A stretch of DNA of 64,000 bases, taken from contig NC_079324.1 of the NCBI RefSeq assembly GCF_029931775.1, positions 63,061,268 to 63,125,267 on the forward strand, in the 5' to 3' direction. This document shows positions 33,812 to 45,379 of the stretch, piece by piece (within the stretch, counting starts at the first letter, position 1; every line of letters begins with the position of its first letter). Both the position numbers and the translations under genes were made by a program. The notes beneath the pieces are model-generated. The model was given only the letters and a program-made list of their open reading frames with translations, was not told where the DNA came from and ran no database searches. The stretch is from Euleptes europaea. Lineage: Eukaryota > Chordata > Lepidosauria > Squamata > Sphaerodactylidae.

Positions 33812-34151
33812 ACACTTGCTGGCAGATTGGCATGTGGACTAGGGCAGAGCTGCATGCAAAAAGCCCCCCCCCCCATTTCAAGGACACATCAGAACAGGCA
33901 AGAAAGTGTTCACCTGCTCTGCAATGTTATCCCCCTGCCTCCCACTCTTGGAAACACCATGCTGGAAAGAGTTTAGGAAGAATTTGAAAGAGACTTCCCT
34001 GGGAGGGGCTTTGCGCACAGAGCAGATGCTCCATCCACTGAGTCACATAGACCCCTTTCGGAAAGATGTTCTGAAACTCCAAAACGCCCACCCTGCAGGG
34101 AAGATAATACTGCTACAACAAACACATGGCGATTCTAGAGGCAAGGCAGTC
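33812..34151. other. No feature seen; C-run
   Basis: C-run at 33866-33875; no other feature. Confidence 0.35.
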
Positions 34152-34162
34152 CTAATTAGCAG

Positions 34163-34452
34163 AAGTCAAAAAGGGCAAGAGTCCAGTAGCACCTTAAAGA
34201 CTAACAAAAATATTTTCTGGTAGGGTATGAGCTTTCGTGAGCCACAGCTCACTTCTTCAGATACCGCTACAATGTGAATCCATCTGTCTTTAAGGAGACA
34301 TACTCATACCCTGCCAGAAAATATTCTTCGAAGTGAGCTATGGCTCACAAAAGCTCATACCCTACCAGAAAATATTTTTGTTAGTCTTTAAGGTGCTACT
34401 GGACTCTTGCCCTTTTTGACTACTGCAAACAGACTAACACGGCTACCCACTG
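34163..34452. mobile_element. Foldback element with 11-bp target duplication
   Basis: The inverted left half (AGTCAAAAAGGGCAAGAGTC, CAGTAGCACCTTAAAGACTA) and forward right half (TAGTCTTTAAGGTGCTACTG, CAGACTAACACGGCTACCCA) flank a short middle. CTAATTAGCAG is duplicated at 34152-34162 and 34453-34463. Its architecture matches the element at 48045. Confidence 0.75.
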
Positions 34453-34463
34453 CTAATTAGCAG

Positions 34464-35378
34464 AGAGGGAGGTATTATTCCCCCCTCCCCTCACAATAAA
34501 AACCTGTTTCTGGATCTGTCTGTTGCCGCTATTTAAATGAGATTGGGGGGAGGGGGTTGTGCTAACAATGTAGTCCAGAGAGCCCTTCACTCATAACTTC
34601 CATAAAAGCAGTAAAATGTATGGGGAGATGAGAGGTATAAATCTGAGGAGCAATAACATTCATCCCCCAACAAAGGAAACATGTTTATTTATCACTTTTA
34701 CTATTTTCTGTAAAATTTACAGTCAACAATCTGCTGGAATGTAGGAGCGATCATTTAAATGGGGCTCCAAGCAAGAAATTGCAGCACCAAGTGAAAGAGC
34801 GGGCGATCCAATCCATCTCCCCTTTTGTCTTGCCGTACCCTCATGTCCGATTCACAAACAAAAGGGGGCGTGTGATTCATCCCATGACTTATGTACAGCT
34901 CTCCTTCAACAGCTTGACGACTAACTGGAGGGGGGGGGGAACACTGACACCCAGTAATTATGGAAAGTGACGCCGGAGACCAAAACGGTGTTTGTGCCAT
35001 CGGGCATAATCTTCCCCAATGTTTACAATAAAGTGGAATTGAATCAAGCCCAGACACTGCAAAGGCGTTTGGAGAATGGTTCGTGATTGCAAAGAGAGAG
35101 ACAACCACAACACACCAGCTCCAGAATATCAGAACAGGGAGGAGGCGCTAAAGCTATCTGGTTCCATAAAGGCCATTTGGAAACAAAATGGCTCAGTCTC
35201 CTGGGGCCCAGCCAATGCTTGGGAATGGGCCCAAATGGGGGCCAGACCAGAAGTCCCACCCAGGGCCAAAGAGCAGCCAATGAGAGATCAAGTTTGAAAC
35301 TCCACTGTGCCACTGAAGCTCGCAGGGTGATCTTGGGAAGCCAAAACGTGGGTGGACAGGAATAAGAGCTGATGACTA
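34464..35378. other. No gene or repeat seen
   Basis: About 900 bases; open frames of up to 125 codons show no recognisable protein. Confidence 0.35.
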
Positions 35379-35745
35379 GAATCATAGAATCATAGGGTTG
35401 GAAGGGTACCGCCAGGGTCATCTAGTCCAACCCCCTGCACAATGCAGGAAATTCACAACTACCTTCCCCCCACACCCCCAGTGACCCCTACTTCACGCCC
35501 AGAAGATGGCCAAGATGCCCTCCTTCTCATCATTTGCTTAAGGTCATAGAATCAGCATTGCTGACAGATGGCCATCTAGCCTCTGCTTAAAAACCTCCAG
35601 GGAAGGAGCACTTACCACCTCCCAAGGAAGCCTGTTCCACTGAGTAATGGCTCTAACTGTTAGAAAATTCTTCCTAATGTCTAGACGAAAACTTTTTTGA
35701 TTTAATTTCAACCCATTGGTTCTGATCTGACCTTCTGGGGCTAGT
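35379..35745 (-). mobile_element. CR1 LINE 3' end
   Basis: Starts with AGAATCATAGAATCATAGGG, GTCATCTAGTCCAACCCCC and continues to TTCAACCCATTGGTTCTGAT; inverse of the copy at 30637. Confidence 0.82.
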
Positions 35746-35953
35746 ACATTCAAAACACATAAAAGACAGTATTACTTATCCCAATCTATTGTTAGCCTGT
35801 GGAACTAACTGCCACATGATGGCTACTTGCTCAGATGGCCTTAAAAGGAGACTGGACAAATTTATGAAGGAGTTGTTGACTAATGGCTGTTAGCTATGAT
35901 AACTAAATTGGAACTCCATGTTCAGAGGCAGTGTACACTGAATATCAGACTGT

Positions 35954-36180
35954 TGAGCCAGTGTGGTGTAGTGGTTAAAGCATTACACTAGGATTCTGGG
36001 GGAACCAGGTTCAAATCCCCACTCTGCCGTGGAAGCTTACTGGGTGACCCTGGGCCACTCATACCCTCTCAGCCTAATCTACCTCACAGGGTTGTTGTGA
36101 GGATAACATGGAGGAGAGAATGATGTAAGCCACTTTGGGTCTCCAGGGGGGAGAAAGGCGGGGTATAGAAGAGAAGTAAA
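35954..36180 (+). repeat. Sauria SINE, classic form, full length
   Basis: GAGCCAGTGTGGTGTAGTGG, GGTTCAAATCCCCACTCTGC, CTACCTCACAGGGTTGTTGT and terminus AAGCCACTTTGGGTCTCC..GGGGTATAGAAGAGAAGTAAA. It differs from SINE-B in its 3' third. Confidence 0.8.
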
Positions 36181-36253
36181 TAACAGTGGGAGGGGGGCTT
36201 TGGCCTTCATGTCCAGATAGTGAGCCTTCCAGGAACATCTGGTTGGCTACTGG

Positions 36254-36616
36254 AGAGCCAGCGTGGTGAAGTGGTTAAGAGCGGTGGTTTGGAGCGGTGA
36301 ACCCTAATCTGGAGAACCAGGTTTGATTCCCCACTCCTTCGCATGAAGCCCGCTGGGTGACCTTGGGCTAGCTAGTCACAGCTCTTCGAGCTCTCTCAGC
36401 GCCACCTACCTCACAGGGTGTCTGTTGTGGGGAGCGGAAGGGAAGGTGATTGTAAGCCGGTTTGATTCATCCTTAAATGGTAGAGAAAGTCAGCATATAA
36501 AAACCAACTCCAACTCCAACTCCAACTCCAACTCCAACTCCAACTCCAACTCCAACTCCTCCTCCTCCTCCTCCTCCTCCTCCTCCTCCTCCTCCTCCTC
36601 CTTCTTCTTCTTCTTG
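36254..36616 (+). repeat. SINE-B with expanded (CCAACT)n(CCT)n(CTT)n tail
   Basis: A full SINE-B whose terminal AACCAACTC has expanded to eight or more CCAACT units, then CCT and CTT repeats (about 36505-36616). Confidence 0.88.
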
Positions 36617-36690
36617 AAATAGGATGATATACTAAATGAACTTTTGGATTGATCCAGCAAGGCTCTTATCATGCATTCTCTAAAATGAAC

Positions 36691-37482
36691 GTGGCATCAA
36701 TTCTCCGCACCAGACAGAACACTGGTCAGACAACAAGTCTGGCATCTTTCATGAATATGCAGCTTGGGTAAATAAACTTGGCTATTCCAAATTGAGATGA
36801 GCTAAGAATTGTCTGTTTGGCCTCCAAAAGCACTAGATCTTTTTTTACGCCCTGTTATGATTGGAAAAGAACAGTCTGCTTAAAATGCTGATTATGTTTT
36901 GTGCTTTCAGGTCCTGCCCTGGTTTCATTAACCTGCGCCGCATGATTTATTCACGGCCCGGGATTAATTCCCAGAACTGGCCACCTTGGAACTTAAACTT
37001 GGAGACTCCTTTCGATTATCAGATAAATGGGACTGGCTGATTCGAGGTCAGCTTGGTGGCTTCAGGATTAATGCCATAAATGTCTGAGACCTTCTGCTCC
37101 ACAGTAGCTCATTTCAGTCTGGCGTTGCTAGTTGGGTGGGTTTTTCAGCCTTGGTGGCAAACTTCCCAAGCTTGATCAAAGTGACAAATGTGTCAAGGAG
37201 GAGGAAAGAAACACTGTACAGATTCGGGTTTTAAAAGTCAACACACAGGCGGGGGTAGCCTGAAGCATCAACAGTCAGATGCAATTCCATGTCACAGTCA
37301 CATCCTGACCCAGAAGTTCTCATGGAGGATGGCTCTCATCATTACAGGGCCTGTTTTACTGTAATTGTCATGCCCCATGAACTTCCAGAGCCGGCCTTGG
37401 AAGGGTCACCCCCTGAGGAGGAGACAGCGTCACTGGGCCTCCTGCAACCCACTAAGATCCCCCTGCACATGACACCTGACAT
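36691..37482. other. No gene or repeat seen
   Basis: About 790 bases without recognisable feature. Confidence 0.35.
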
Positions 37483-37680
37483 GTGAAGCTGCCTTATACG
37501 GGATCAGACTATTGGCACATCAACTTCAGTATTGTCAACGGTGACTGGCAGGGTCTCTCCAGGGTCTCCAGCAGAGGTCTTTCACACCATCTACTGCCTG
37601 ATCCTCTTAGCTGGAGATGCTGGGGATGGGACCTTCCACATGCAAAGCAGAGACCCTACTGCTCAACCACAGCCCCTCCC
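37483..37680 (-). repeat. SINE-A
   Basis: TGAAGCTGCCTTATACGGGA through GAGATGCTGGGGATGGGACC to AACCACAGCCCCTCCCC. Confidence 0.8.
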
Positions 37681-37691
37681 CAGTTCTCAGA

Positions 37692-37960
37692 GGGGAGAAG
37701 AAGAAGAAGAACAAGAAGAAAAGTTGATTTTTACACCCCAAATTTCTCTACCTTTTAAGGAGAATCGAACCGGCGTACAATCTCCTTCCCTTCTTCTCCC
37801 CACAACAGGCACCTTGTGAGGTAGGTGAGGCTAAGAGAGTTCAAAGAGAACTGTGACTAGCTTAAGGTCACCCAGCTGGCTTCATGTGTAGGAGTGGAGA
37901 AACCAACCCGGCTCTCCAGATTAGAGCCTGCCGTTCCTAACCACTACACCACACTGGCTG
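37692..37960 (-). repeat. SINE-B
   Basis: (GAA)n then AAGTTGATTTTTACACCCC to ACCACTACACCACACTGGCT; directly follows a SINE-A in the same orientation. Confidence 0.83.
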
Positions 37961-38389
37961 GGAGTCAACACCCTATATGAGAAATTCACCAGCCAGCCAA
38001 CAGACCTGCCGGAATCCCATCAGCCAGAGCTACTGGATCCATGGCCGCATGTGGGGATTGGGACCCTCCTTGGAATCATCCCCAGTGAGATGAGCCTGGA
38101 TGGAAACTCCTACCAGAAGCTGGAATGCTCGCCTGGCAGGACAAAGCCTTCCTCCCCATGGTCCTCCTTACAAGGAAGAGTGATGGACCAGGATCAGCTC
38201 CACCCCTGCAGCAGGAAGAGGTGGAGCCATGTTTCCAACCCTTTGGTGGCTGCCGGGACCTCACTGTGGCTGCCACTTCTCTGCAACCATCTCCACGAGG
38301 TGTGTAGTCAGCACCTGGACAGCTCCTCTGAGGCTTCATCAGTCTTGCCTCCCACCCATTTCTTACTCAGGAGAGACAGCTCCGCGCTC
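37961..38389. other. No feature seen
   Basis: Unique-looking sequence. Confidence 0.3.
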
Positions 38390-38662
38390 CTCCAGCAGGA
38401 ACAGGCTTCCTCTTGAGGTGGTAAGTGCTCCTTCCCTGGAGGTTGTAAGCAGAGGCTAGATGGCCATCTGTCAGCAATGCTGATTCTGTGACCTTAGGCA
38501 GTTCATGAGAGGGAGGGCATCTTGGCCATCTTCTGGGCATGGAGTAGGGGTCACTGGGTGTGTGTGGAGGAGGTAGTTGTGAATTTCCTGCATTGTGCAG
38601 GGGGTTGGACTAGATGACCCTGGTGATCCCTTCCATCCCTATGACTCTATGATTCTGTGATC
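38390..38662 (+). mobile_element. CR1 LINE 3' end
   Basis: GGAACAGGCTTCCTCTTGAG, GGCTAGATGGCCATCTGTCA and the terminus GGACTAGATGACCCTGGTGA. Confidence 0.8.
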
Positions 38663-39811
38663 TAGACTACTGCTCCTTGCCCCACAGGGCCAGCTTTCTT
38701 GGTAAGAAGAAGAATCGGAACCACACTGGTGCTGAATTGTGAAAGCAGTGAGACAGGAGTAATCGACAAAGTTATTTTTGTTAGCTGTTTAAATATGCCA
38801 GATGAAATTATGTGCTGTTATAGAGAATCTGTACTAACATAATATAGGGCTGTTCATTTTGTTTTTGGCTACAATGAGTGCTGGGAGGCCAAAATAAGTT
38901 CCTGAAAAACACCCTAAATTTTCCAGATGTTTATATATTTGGATCATTTTTTGCTGCCATTATTCCCTGCTCTGCCATGGTTTTTCTTAGCCATGGGACT
39001 AGCCCGGACAATAAGGGATAACCTTACGAATGACTAGATTCATTTTTGAGAAATTAAAATTTTCTGAATTTCTGAAGCATTTTCGAGACCCACAAGATTT
39101 TTGGGGCATCAGCTTTCGAGAGTCAAAGCTCCCTTCATCGGATACAAACAGAAATGGAGATCTCACGTTCCTTATATCCCAGTGTGAAGGTGGGAGGGAT
39201 GTTGCAAAGGAAGGAGTCAGGATGCAGAGGTACAATCCAAAATGTAATCTGAGTTTGTACCTGTGCAAGTTTTTTAATGAGGGTTATGGATTTCCACTAG
39301 AACAAACTGGGGGCGGAGGAGACCCAACCTAAAAAACAAAGCTGGTAACCTAGAAGGCTGGGTGAAACAAGACCTAAATAAAACAATGAAATATAGTTAT
39401 TGTAAAGTGCTTATGCACATATTAAAAACAAGCCCATATGGCAACAGATACAGAGTTGATGCCAAATGCATTTTGGCCCTCAGGCCTTCTTCAGTGGTCT
39501 ACTACAAGATATTCTGCACACATAAAATTTCATAAACAAATATAATCATTTAGTGTCAGCCCAGGTATGTGTTGTAAGGTGTCATCCAAGTGAGTGTTGC
39601 TAAACTATATTTAGAAATGTATAAGCACACGTCCAAGGAATGTAGTTAAAATATTTCTTCCTGGACCAGGCTGGCATTACATTCAGAATGTGCACCTTGT
39701 TATCAACCAAAAGAGACATGGTCTGGAATTATTTCCTTCCGCTTTTGAAATGTTAGTGAATACACCTCTGGAGAGTGGAAGTGGAGTCTGCCGGGAGTGT
39801 CTTTGCAGGAG
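38663..39811. other. AT-rich; foldback-family remnants, no gene
   Basis: About 39055-39290 carries inverse pieces of the 51153-type family (CATCAGCTTTCGAGAGTCAA AGCTCCCTTCATCGGATAC). About 39440-39510 (TTTTGGCCCTCAGGCCTTCT) resembles another retroelement end. No coding match. Confidence 0.45.
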
Positions 39812-40117
39812 GAGGAGAAGAAGAAGAGTTGGCTTTTATATGCCAACTTTCTCTACCACTTAAGGAAGAATCAAACCGGCTTACAATCATCTTCCTCTCC
39901 CCACAACAGACACCCTGTGAGGTAGGTGAGGCTGAGAGAGTGTGACTAGCCCAAGGTCACCCAGCTGGCTTCATGTGTAGGAGTGGGGAAACAAATTCAG
40001 TTCACCAGATTAGCCTCCACCACTCATGTGGAGGAGAGGGGAAATCAAACCTGGCTCTCCAGATTAGAATCCAATGCTCCAAACCACTGCTCTTAACCAC
40101 TACACCATGCTGGCTCT
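39812..40117 (-). repeat. SINE-B, near full length
   Basis: GAAGAAGAAGAGTTGGCTTT to CCACTACACCATGCTGGCTC. Confidence 0.88.
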
Positions 40118-40908
40118 CACACCACGCTGGCCTGTAGGCAGAAAAGGGGGAATGCTTGGTCTGACCTGGGTTTCTAGAGGAGTTTCTGCAGAGCACGTTA
40201 CATTTCACAGGTTTATCAATCGTTTCTTACATCAGCGAATATAATGCAAAATACTGCATGACTTGAATTACAGAACTGCACATTTTTGTGTCTAGTTGCA
40301 CATCTAAAGTGACCTATTCAGCTCCCCCAAGTCATCTCTTCTTGGGGCAATTCCTCCTGACATTCCAAGCAGGGGTGCAAAGAAATCGCTTTAACAGGGC
40401 ACCCCTTGATGTAGAGACCGGGACCCCCTCTCAGAAAACATTATGCTTGCCAGAGCCATCAAGCAGAGGAGGGAATGTTGTCCCCAGTCACAGGAAGGCA
40501 GGCAATATGTAAATTGCTCCAAACCAGATAGCAATCTTGTTGCTGTCACTAATAATTCTCTCTCCAATAAGCATAACAGAATATTTGCTAGATCTTGTCT
40601 GAGGGTGAACACATCATGTTGACACAAACACAGAAAGAGATAGCGTCGGCCGCTTGTCGAGCGAATGAATGGACTGGGTGGAAGAGAACGGTTGGGATGA
40701 GTGGGGCCGCACCCAGGATTCCAATCCAGGGCACCGGGAGGGCGGGGGGGACCCGCAAGGGCCAGCTGGGGACCCCTGCTTTATAGTATGCCTGACCCCT
40801 GCCTGACTTCATTTGTTGTTTGCATTGTTTTTAAATTATGTAATCCTGGCCCTCATGCATTTTTCCCTGGCTGTCCTATGTTGTCTGTCTGCACTTTTTA
40901 ATATCCTG
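40118..40908. other. No gene or repeat seen
   Basis: About 790 bases without recognisable feature. Confidence 0.35.
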
Positions 40909-40918
40909 TAATCTACCT

Positions 40919-41211
40919 CCCTGTGGCGCAGAGTGGTAAACTGCAGTACTGCAGTCCAAGCTCTGCTCCCGACCTGAGTTCAATCCCGATGGAAGTTGGT
41001 TTCAGGTAGCCGGCTCAAGGTTGACTCAGCCTTCCATCCTTCCGAGGTCGGTAAAATGAGTATCCAGCTTGCTGGGGGTAAAGGGAAGATGACTGGGGAA
41101 GGCACTGGCAAACCACCCTATAAACAAAGTCTGCCTAGCAAATGTCAGGATGTGATGTCACCCCATGGGTCAGGAAAGACCCGGTGCTTGCACAGGGAAC
41201 CTTTACCTTTT
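40919..41211 (+). repeat. SINE-E with 10-bp target duplication
   Basis: CCCTGTGGCGCAGAGTGGTA (A box) to CAGGGAACCTTTACCTTTT. Flanked by TAATCTACCT at 40909-40918 and 41212-41221. Confidence 0.87.
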
Positions 41212-41329
41212 TAATCTACCTTGAGTCTCCACAAGAAAGATAAATTAAAGGCTCTTCCTCCTCTCTTGGCTTATTGTGCTGACTTTCGACTTACAGGGGT
41301 CTTCTAACACAGGGGAACATCACATGAAC

Positions 41330-41539
41330 ATATGAAGCTGCCTTCTACTGAATCAGACCCTTGGTCCATCAAAGTCAGTATTGTCTACTCAGACCAGCAG
41401 CTGCTCTCTAGGGTCTCGGGCTGAGGTCTTTCACATCACCTACCTGCCTAGTCCCTTTAACTGGAGATGCCAGGGAATTGAACCTGGGACCTTCTGCATG
41501 CCAAGCAGATGCTCTGCCACTGAGCTATGGCCCCTCCCC
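41330..41539 (-). repeat. SINE-A, full length
   Basis: ATGAAGCTGCCTTCTACTGA, GGGAATTGAACCTGGGACC, CTGCCACTGAGCTATGGCCC. Confidence 0.85.
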
Positions 41540-41919
41540 AACATCCCACAATATGATCCTCTGCCTGCTGTCTGGAGTGGGGCAGCACATTCTACCGCCT
41601 CAGGTCTCTTCCCCGTTGTTGTCTCATTCCCTCACACATATGAATCAGGCCTAAGTCTTGCATTAGTTTTATGGTCAGAAATTGCTATGTCAGGATCAGT
41701 CCCATGTAACATCATTGGTCACTGTAGGAATGTGTGATTGATGGTGGTCAGAAAGGTACCACGAGTCAGGATCTCCATGCAACACCATTGACTATTTCTC
41801 TATGGAGAAAAAATCCACAAAAAGCCCAATATGTCAGTTTCTGAGCAAGCTTTTGCAAATGTTCTTCCAGTGGCTGCCCCTATACCAGCCAGCCAGCTGC
41901 AGAAAAGGAACATGGTCGG

Positions 41920-41996
41920 CCGCTGAATGAAACAGGATGCTGGACTAGATGGAACCTTACTGGTCTGATCCAGCATGGCTCTTCTTAAGTACATAA
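41920..41996 (+). mobile_element. LINE 3' tail fragment
   Basis: AAACAGGATGCTGGACTAGA TGGAACC and TGATCCAGCATGGCTCTTCT. Confidence 0.65.
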
Positions 41997-42659
41997 CCAG
42001 AACTTAAATTTCTGTGCAGCCTTCACATGCCAAAGAATTGGGCAAAGAAGCCCTGACACATCTGCTCACCTACGATTCAAGAAACCAACCCACTCTCTCA
42101 AACCACCACAGTGTGAAAAAGGAAAGATCTGGGAGTCTACCTCCTGTGCCTGAGCAGCGACTTTTCAGTGCAGCAGAGAGGAGTGCGTTTGTATGTGAAA
42201 GAGGTTTGTGTCATGTTAATTGGGCAAACAAGCCGGGGAGACAGACACCAAATATTAGCTTTCCAAAACAGTCTTTATGCTTGTGGGTTAACCCAAGAGT
42301 GACGTACCTCTCAGCAGTGCAGGAAAGCTTTTTTGCAGGGATGATGGACTGGGGAGGAAGAGGGGCTGCGGGAGCATCCCGACCTCATGCCAAGGGAGGT
42401 GGTCTTGGTGGTGATGAGGGAGGCCCAGCCAGGCAAGGAGCAGGGAGCTGCTGAGGGCACTGCTGGCCCCTAGACAGTGGCATCAGAGACTGGACCCTTA
42501 GCTATAGGGCAGACCGTGCTCAGTGTAACCACCAAAGCTTTGGGGACTGCTGAACAGGGCTGCCAGTGGCTGGGGATGAAGCTTCTGTGTGCAGCACAGT
42601 CCTCTGTCCCTACTATTAATCCCCTGGTTTGAGCCTCATATAGAACACTCATCCGCATC
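41997..42659. other. No gene or repeat seen
   Basis: A 146-codon plus-strand frame at 42014-42454 is present, but it has no recognisable motif or family. Confidence 0.35.
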
Positions 42660-42808
42660 TATGAAGCTGCTGTCTACTGAGTCTGACCATCGCTCCATCT
42701 AGTGCAGTACTCAGACTGGCAGCTGCTTTCCAGGGTCTTAGGCAGGAAGGGTCATTCCCAAAACCTGGGGCCTAAGATTCTTTAACTAGAGATGCTGAGG
42801 GATGATCC
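42660..42808 (-). repeat. Old SINE-A, decayed
   Basis: ATGAAGCTGCTGTCTACTGA GTCTGACC and AACTAGAGATGCTGAGGGAT keep the family's order; another decayed piece is at 43497-43600. Confidence 0.55.
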
Positions 42809-43623
42809 CGCAGACCCCCCCCCTTTCATTCCATCAGCCATCTTGTCTTTGCTATGCACTTCTGAACGCTTCGGCAACTTAAGACTGCAGGAACATGTTG
42901 TAAGGAAAGCAGCAGAGGCCTTCTGCTTAGTGGGCCTTGTTGACTTCAGTCTCAACGCTCCCCCTCGTCGGGGAGAATCTAGAGGAGGTTTTCTAGGGTA
43001 AATGATCGAGGTGGCTTTTATTTATGCTTTCCACGGCAGCCGTCATTTCTCAGAGGGGACATGCTGATTGGTGATTGACATTTTTCAGCAGCTGACAGAG
43101 GACGTCTCCCTCCTTTCAGCTCTAAAAACCTTCTGTTCTTTTCAGCATGATTTAGACAAGCACTTGACCTCTGCTTGCTTGGAGTTAATAGGATTCTGGG
43201 CCCGCATCCTTTTAGCACTTAATTAAATATTAGGTACAGAAGAAAAAGAGCAAACAACGGCCACCCCAAGAGCGACGGGGGAGGCAGGGGAGTTGGATTG
43301 CAAAGGAAGACTCCTGATCAATGTGTGAAAGACCAGCACGACCTCTTGGAGTCCTTCAGTAGCTTATTCCTTAATGCCTGGGGGAGAAAGCAGGATTCTG
43401 TGGGGCTCCAAAGGGCAGAAACTATGTGGAGCAATAGCTGAGTGACCCCGGTCCCTTTGCAACCCCTGCTGCTGAGCTTCTGGCCATTAACCAAGTTGTC
43501 TTATGCCAGGTCCGACTGGCAGTGGTTCTCCAGGGCCAGAGAGAGGGCTTTCCTTTCCAGCACCTTCTACTTGAGATCTTCCAGTGGGGATTGTCTGAGA
43601 TTCATTCAAGTGCCCTGCAACAT
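42809..43623. other. Mostly unique; decayed SINE-A piece near its end
   Basis: 43497-43600 (GGTCCGACTGGCAGTGGTTC TCCAGGG) looks like an old SINE-A. Otherwise nothing. Confidence 0.35.
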
Positions 43624-44080
43624 AGGATTGCCAACCTCCAGGTGGTACTAACAACAAGCAACAACACTTATGCTGTACTCAGTAGATGCACTAAAATAAA
43701 CAGGACTCAGGCTCAAAATGCTTACCAAAAAACAATATATTATACTAATAGAACCATGAATACAATAACACAAACGAACAGAGTAATTAAGCTATAATCT
43801 AACACCACTTAAAAAGTGCATCAGTGGAAAATATGAAAAAACCAAACCACCAAAATCTATGCGAAAAAGTCCATAAATCTATTTCTTTGTATACTCAGTC
43901 CAGTCCATTGGACTTATATCTTTTCTCATTGCCTTGGGTGACAAATGTAGAGTAGACGTTCCTCAGGAATCTTGGCCATCAGATTCAAATGTTTTTATCA
44001 TTCTTCTTTGTAATTCGCTGGCTGGTTGACTGAATAGTTCCTGTTCATATTTGTAATCCGCCTCGAGTCCAAGGAAGTGT
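43624..44080. other. MITE scrap plus AT-rich unidentified sequence
   Basis: GGATTGCCAACCTCCAGGTG (43625-43644) is a MITE end. It is followed by about 430 bases, strongly AT-rich to 43880, with no coding match. It may be an inserted element of unknown type. Confidence 0.4.
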
Positions 44081-44158
44081 ACCTCCTCTCTCTCTGGCAA
44101 GCAAGTCACCTCATCCTGCTGGACTTCACCAAGCCACCTCACAGAATTATTTTAAGAT

Positions 44159-44482
44159 AGGGTTGCCACGTCCCTCTTCGCCACCAGTGTGAGGTTTTTG
44201 GGAGTGGAGCTTGAGGAGGGCGGGGTTTGGGGAGGGGAGGGACTTCAATGCCATAGAGTCCAATTGCCACAGTGGCATTCACCTTCCTCTGCCTGGAAAT
44301 CCCTTGGAATTACAACCGATCTCCAGACTACAGAGACCAGTTCCCCTGGAGAAAATGGCCGATTTGGAGGGTGGACTCCATGGCATTAATACCCCCACTG
44401 AAGTCCCCCCTCTCCAACCCCCCTCATCAGGCTCCACACCTATATCTCTAGGAATTTCCCAACCCAAAGTTGGCAACCCTAG
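44159..44482. mobile_element. MITE-C fragment (+) abutting MITE-G (-)
   Basis: 44159-44278 runs TAGGGTTGCCACGTCCCTCT to TGCCACAGTGG. About 44283-44482 is inverse MITE-G ending AAAGTTGGCAACCCTA. Confidence 0.75.
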
Positions 44483-44498
44483 CCTGGTGGCACAACAG

Positions 44499-44700
44499 TG
44501 GGAGGGGCTGTGGCTCAGTGTTAGAGCATCTGCTTGGCATGCAGAAGGTCCCAGGTTCAAACCCCAGCATCTCCCGTTCAAGGGACTAGGTGAGTAGATG
44601 ATGTGGAAGACCCTTTTCTGCCTGAGACCCTGCCAATCTGAGTAGACAGTACTGACTTTGATGGACCAAGGGTCGGATTCAGTAGAAGGCAGCTTCATGT
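44499..44700 (+). repeat. SINE-A
   Basis: GAGGGGCTGTGGCTCAGTGT to GAAGGCAGCTTCATGTG. Followed by part of another unit (44701-44740) with the linker GAGAGCCATATAGAGGGGC. Confidence 0.83.
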
Positions 44701-44740
44701 GATGTGAAAAACCTCTGCCTCAGTCCCTGGAGAGCCATAT

Positions 44741-45322
44741 AGAGGGGCCCTGGCTCAGTGGCAGAGCATCTGCTTGGCGTGCAGAAGGTCCCAGGTTCAG
44801 TCCCCGGCATCTCCAGTTAAAGGGACTAGGCAAGTCGGTGATGTGAAAGACCCCTGCCTGAGACCCTGGAGAGCTGCTGCTGGTCAGGTTCAATCCCCGG
44901 CATCTCCAGTTAAAGGGACTGGGCAAGTTGGTGATGTGAAAGACCCCTGCCTGAGACCCTGGAGAGCTGCTGCTGGTCAGGTTCAATCCCCGGCATCTCC
45001 AGTTAAAGGGACTGGGCAAGTTGGTGATGTGAAAGACCCCTGCCTGAGACCCTGGAGAGCTGCTGCTGGTCAGGTTCAATCCCCGGCATCTTCAGTTAAA
45101 GGGACTAGGCAGGTAGGTGGTGTGAAAGACCCCTGCCTGAGACCCTGGAGAGCTGCTGCTGGTCAGGTTCAATCCCCCGCATCTTCAGTTAAAGGGACTA
45201 GGCAGGTAGGTGATGTGACAGACCCTTTTCTGCCTGAGACCCTGGAGAGCTGCTGCTGGTCCGGGGAGACAATACTGACTTTGATGGGCAGAGGGTCGGA
45301 TTCAGTAGAAAGCAGCTTCGTG
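44741..45322 (+). repeat. SINE-A expanded by internal tandem repeats
   Basis: The head GGCCCTGGCTCAGTGGCAGA and the 3' end GATTCAGTAGAAAGCAGCTT are those of one SINE-A, but its middle is repeated five times (see 44792-45256). Length is about 580 instead of about 215. Confidence 0.85.
44792..45256 (+). repeat. Tandem array, five 93-bp units
   Basis: Units start at 44792, 44885, 44978, 45071 and 45164, each beginning CAGGTTCA and ending GAGAGCTGCTGCTGGT. The spacing is exactly 93 bases throughout. Units 2 and 3 are identical or nearly so. Because 93 is a multiple of three, the array reads as a repeating open frame, which is not evidence of coding. Confidence 0.95.
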
Positions 45323-45379
45323 TGTTGTGTGTCCTTCCTTCTCCAAGGATGCATCCGTGTCCCCCCCACCCTTTGGCCT

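Larger units (their letters stand above)
35762..36690 (+). mobile_element. CR1-like LINE 3' end holding two SINEs
   Basis: LINE parts are 35762-35953 (GTGGAACTAACTGCCACATG, GGAACTCCATGTTCAGAGGC), 36181-36253 (CCAGGAACATCTGGTTGGCT) and 36617-36690 (GATCCAGCAAGGCTCTTATC). The SINEs at 35954 and 36254 inserted in it. Confidence 0.7.

Noticed and set aside
44792-45256. CRISPR-like array
   Set aside because: Units are contiguous 93-bp repeats without spacers, inside a eukaryotic SINE.
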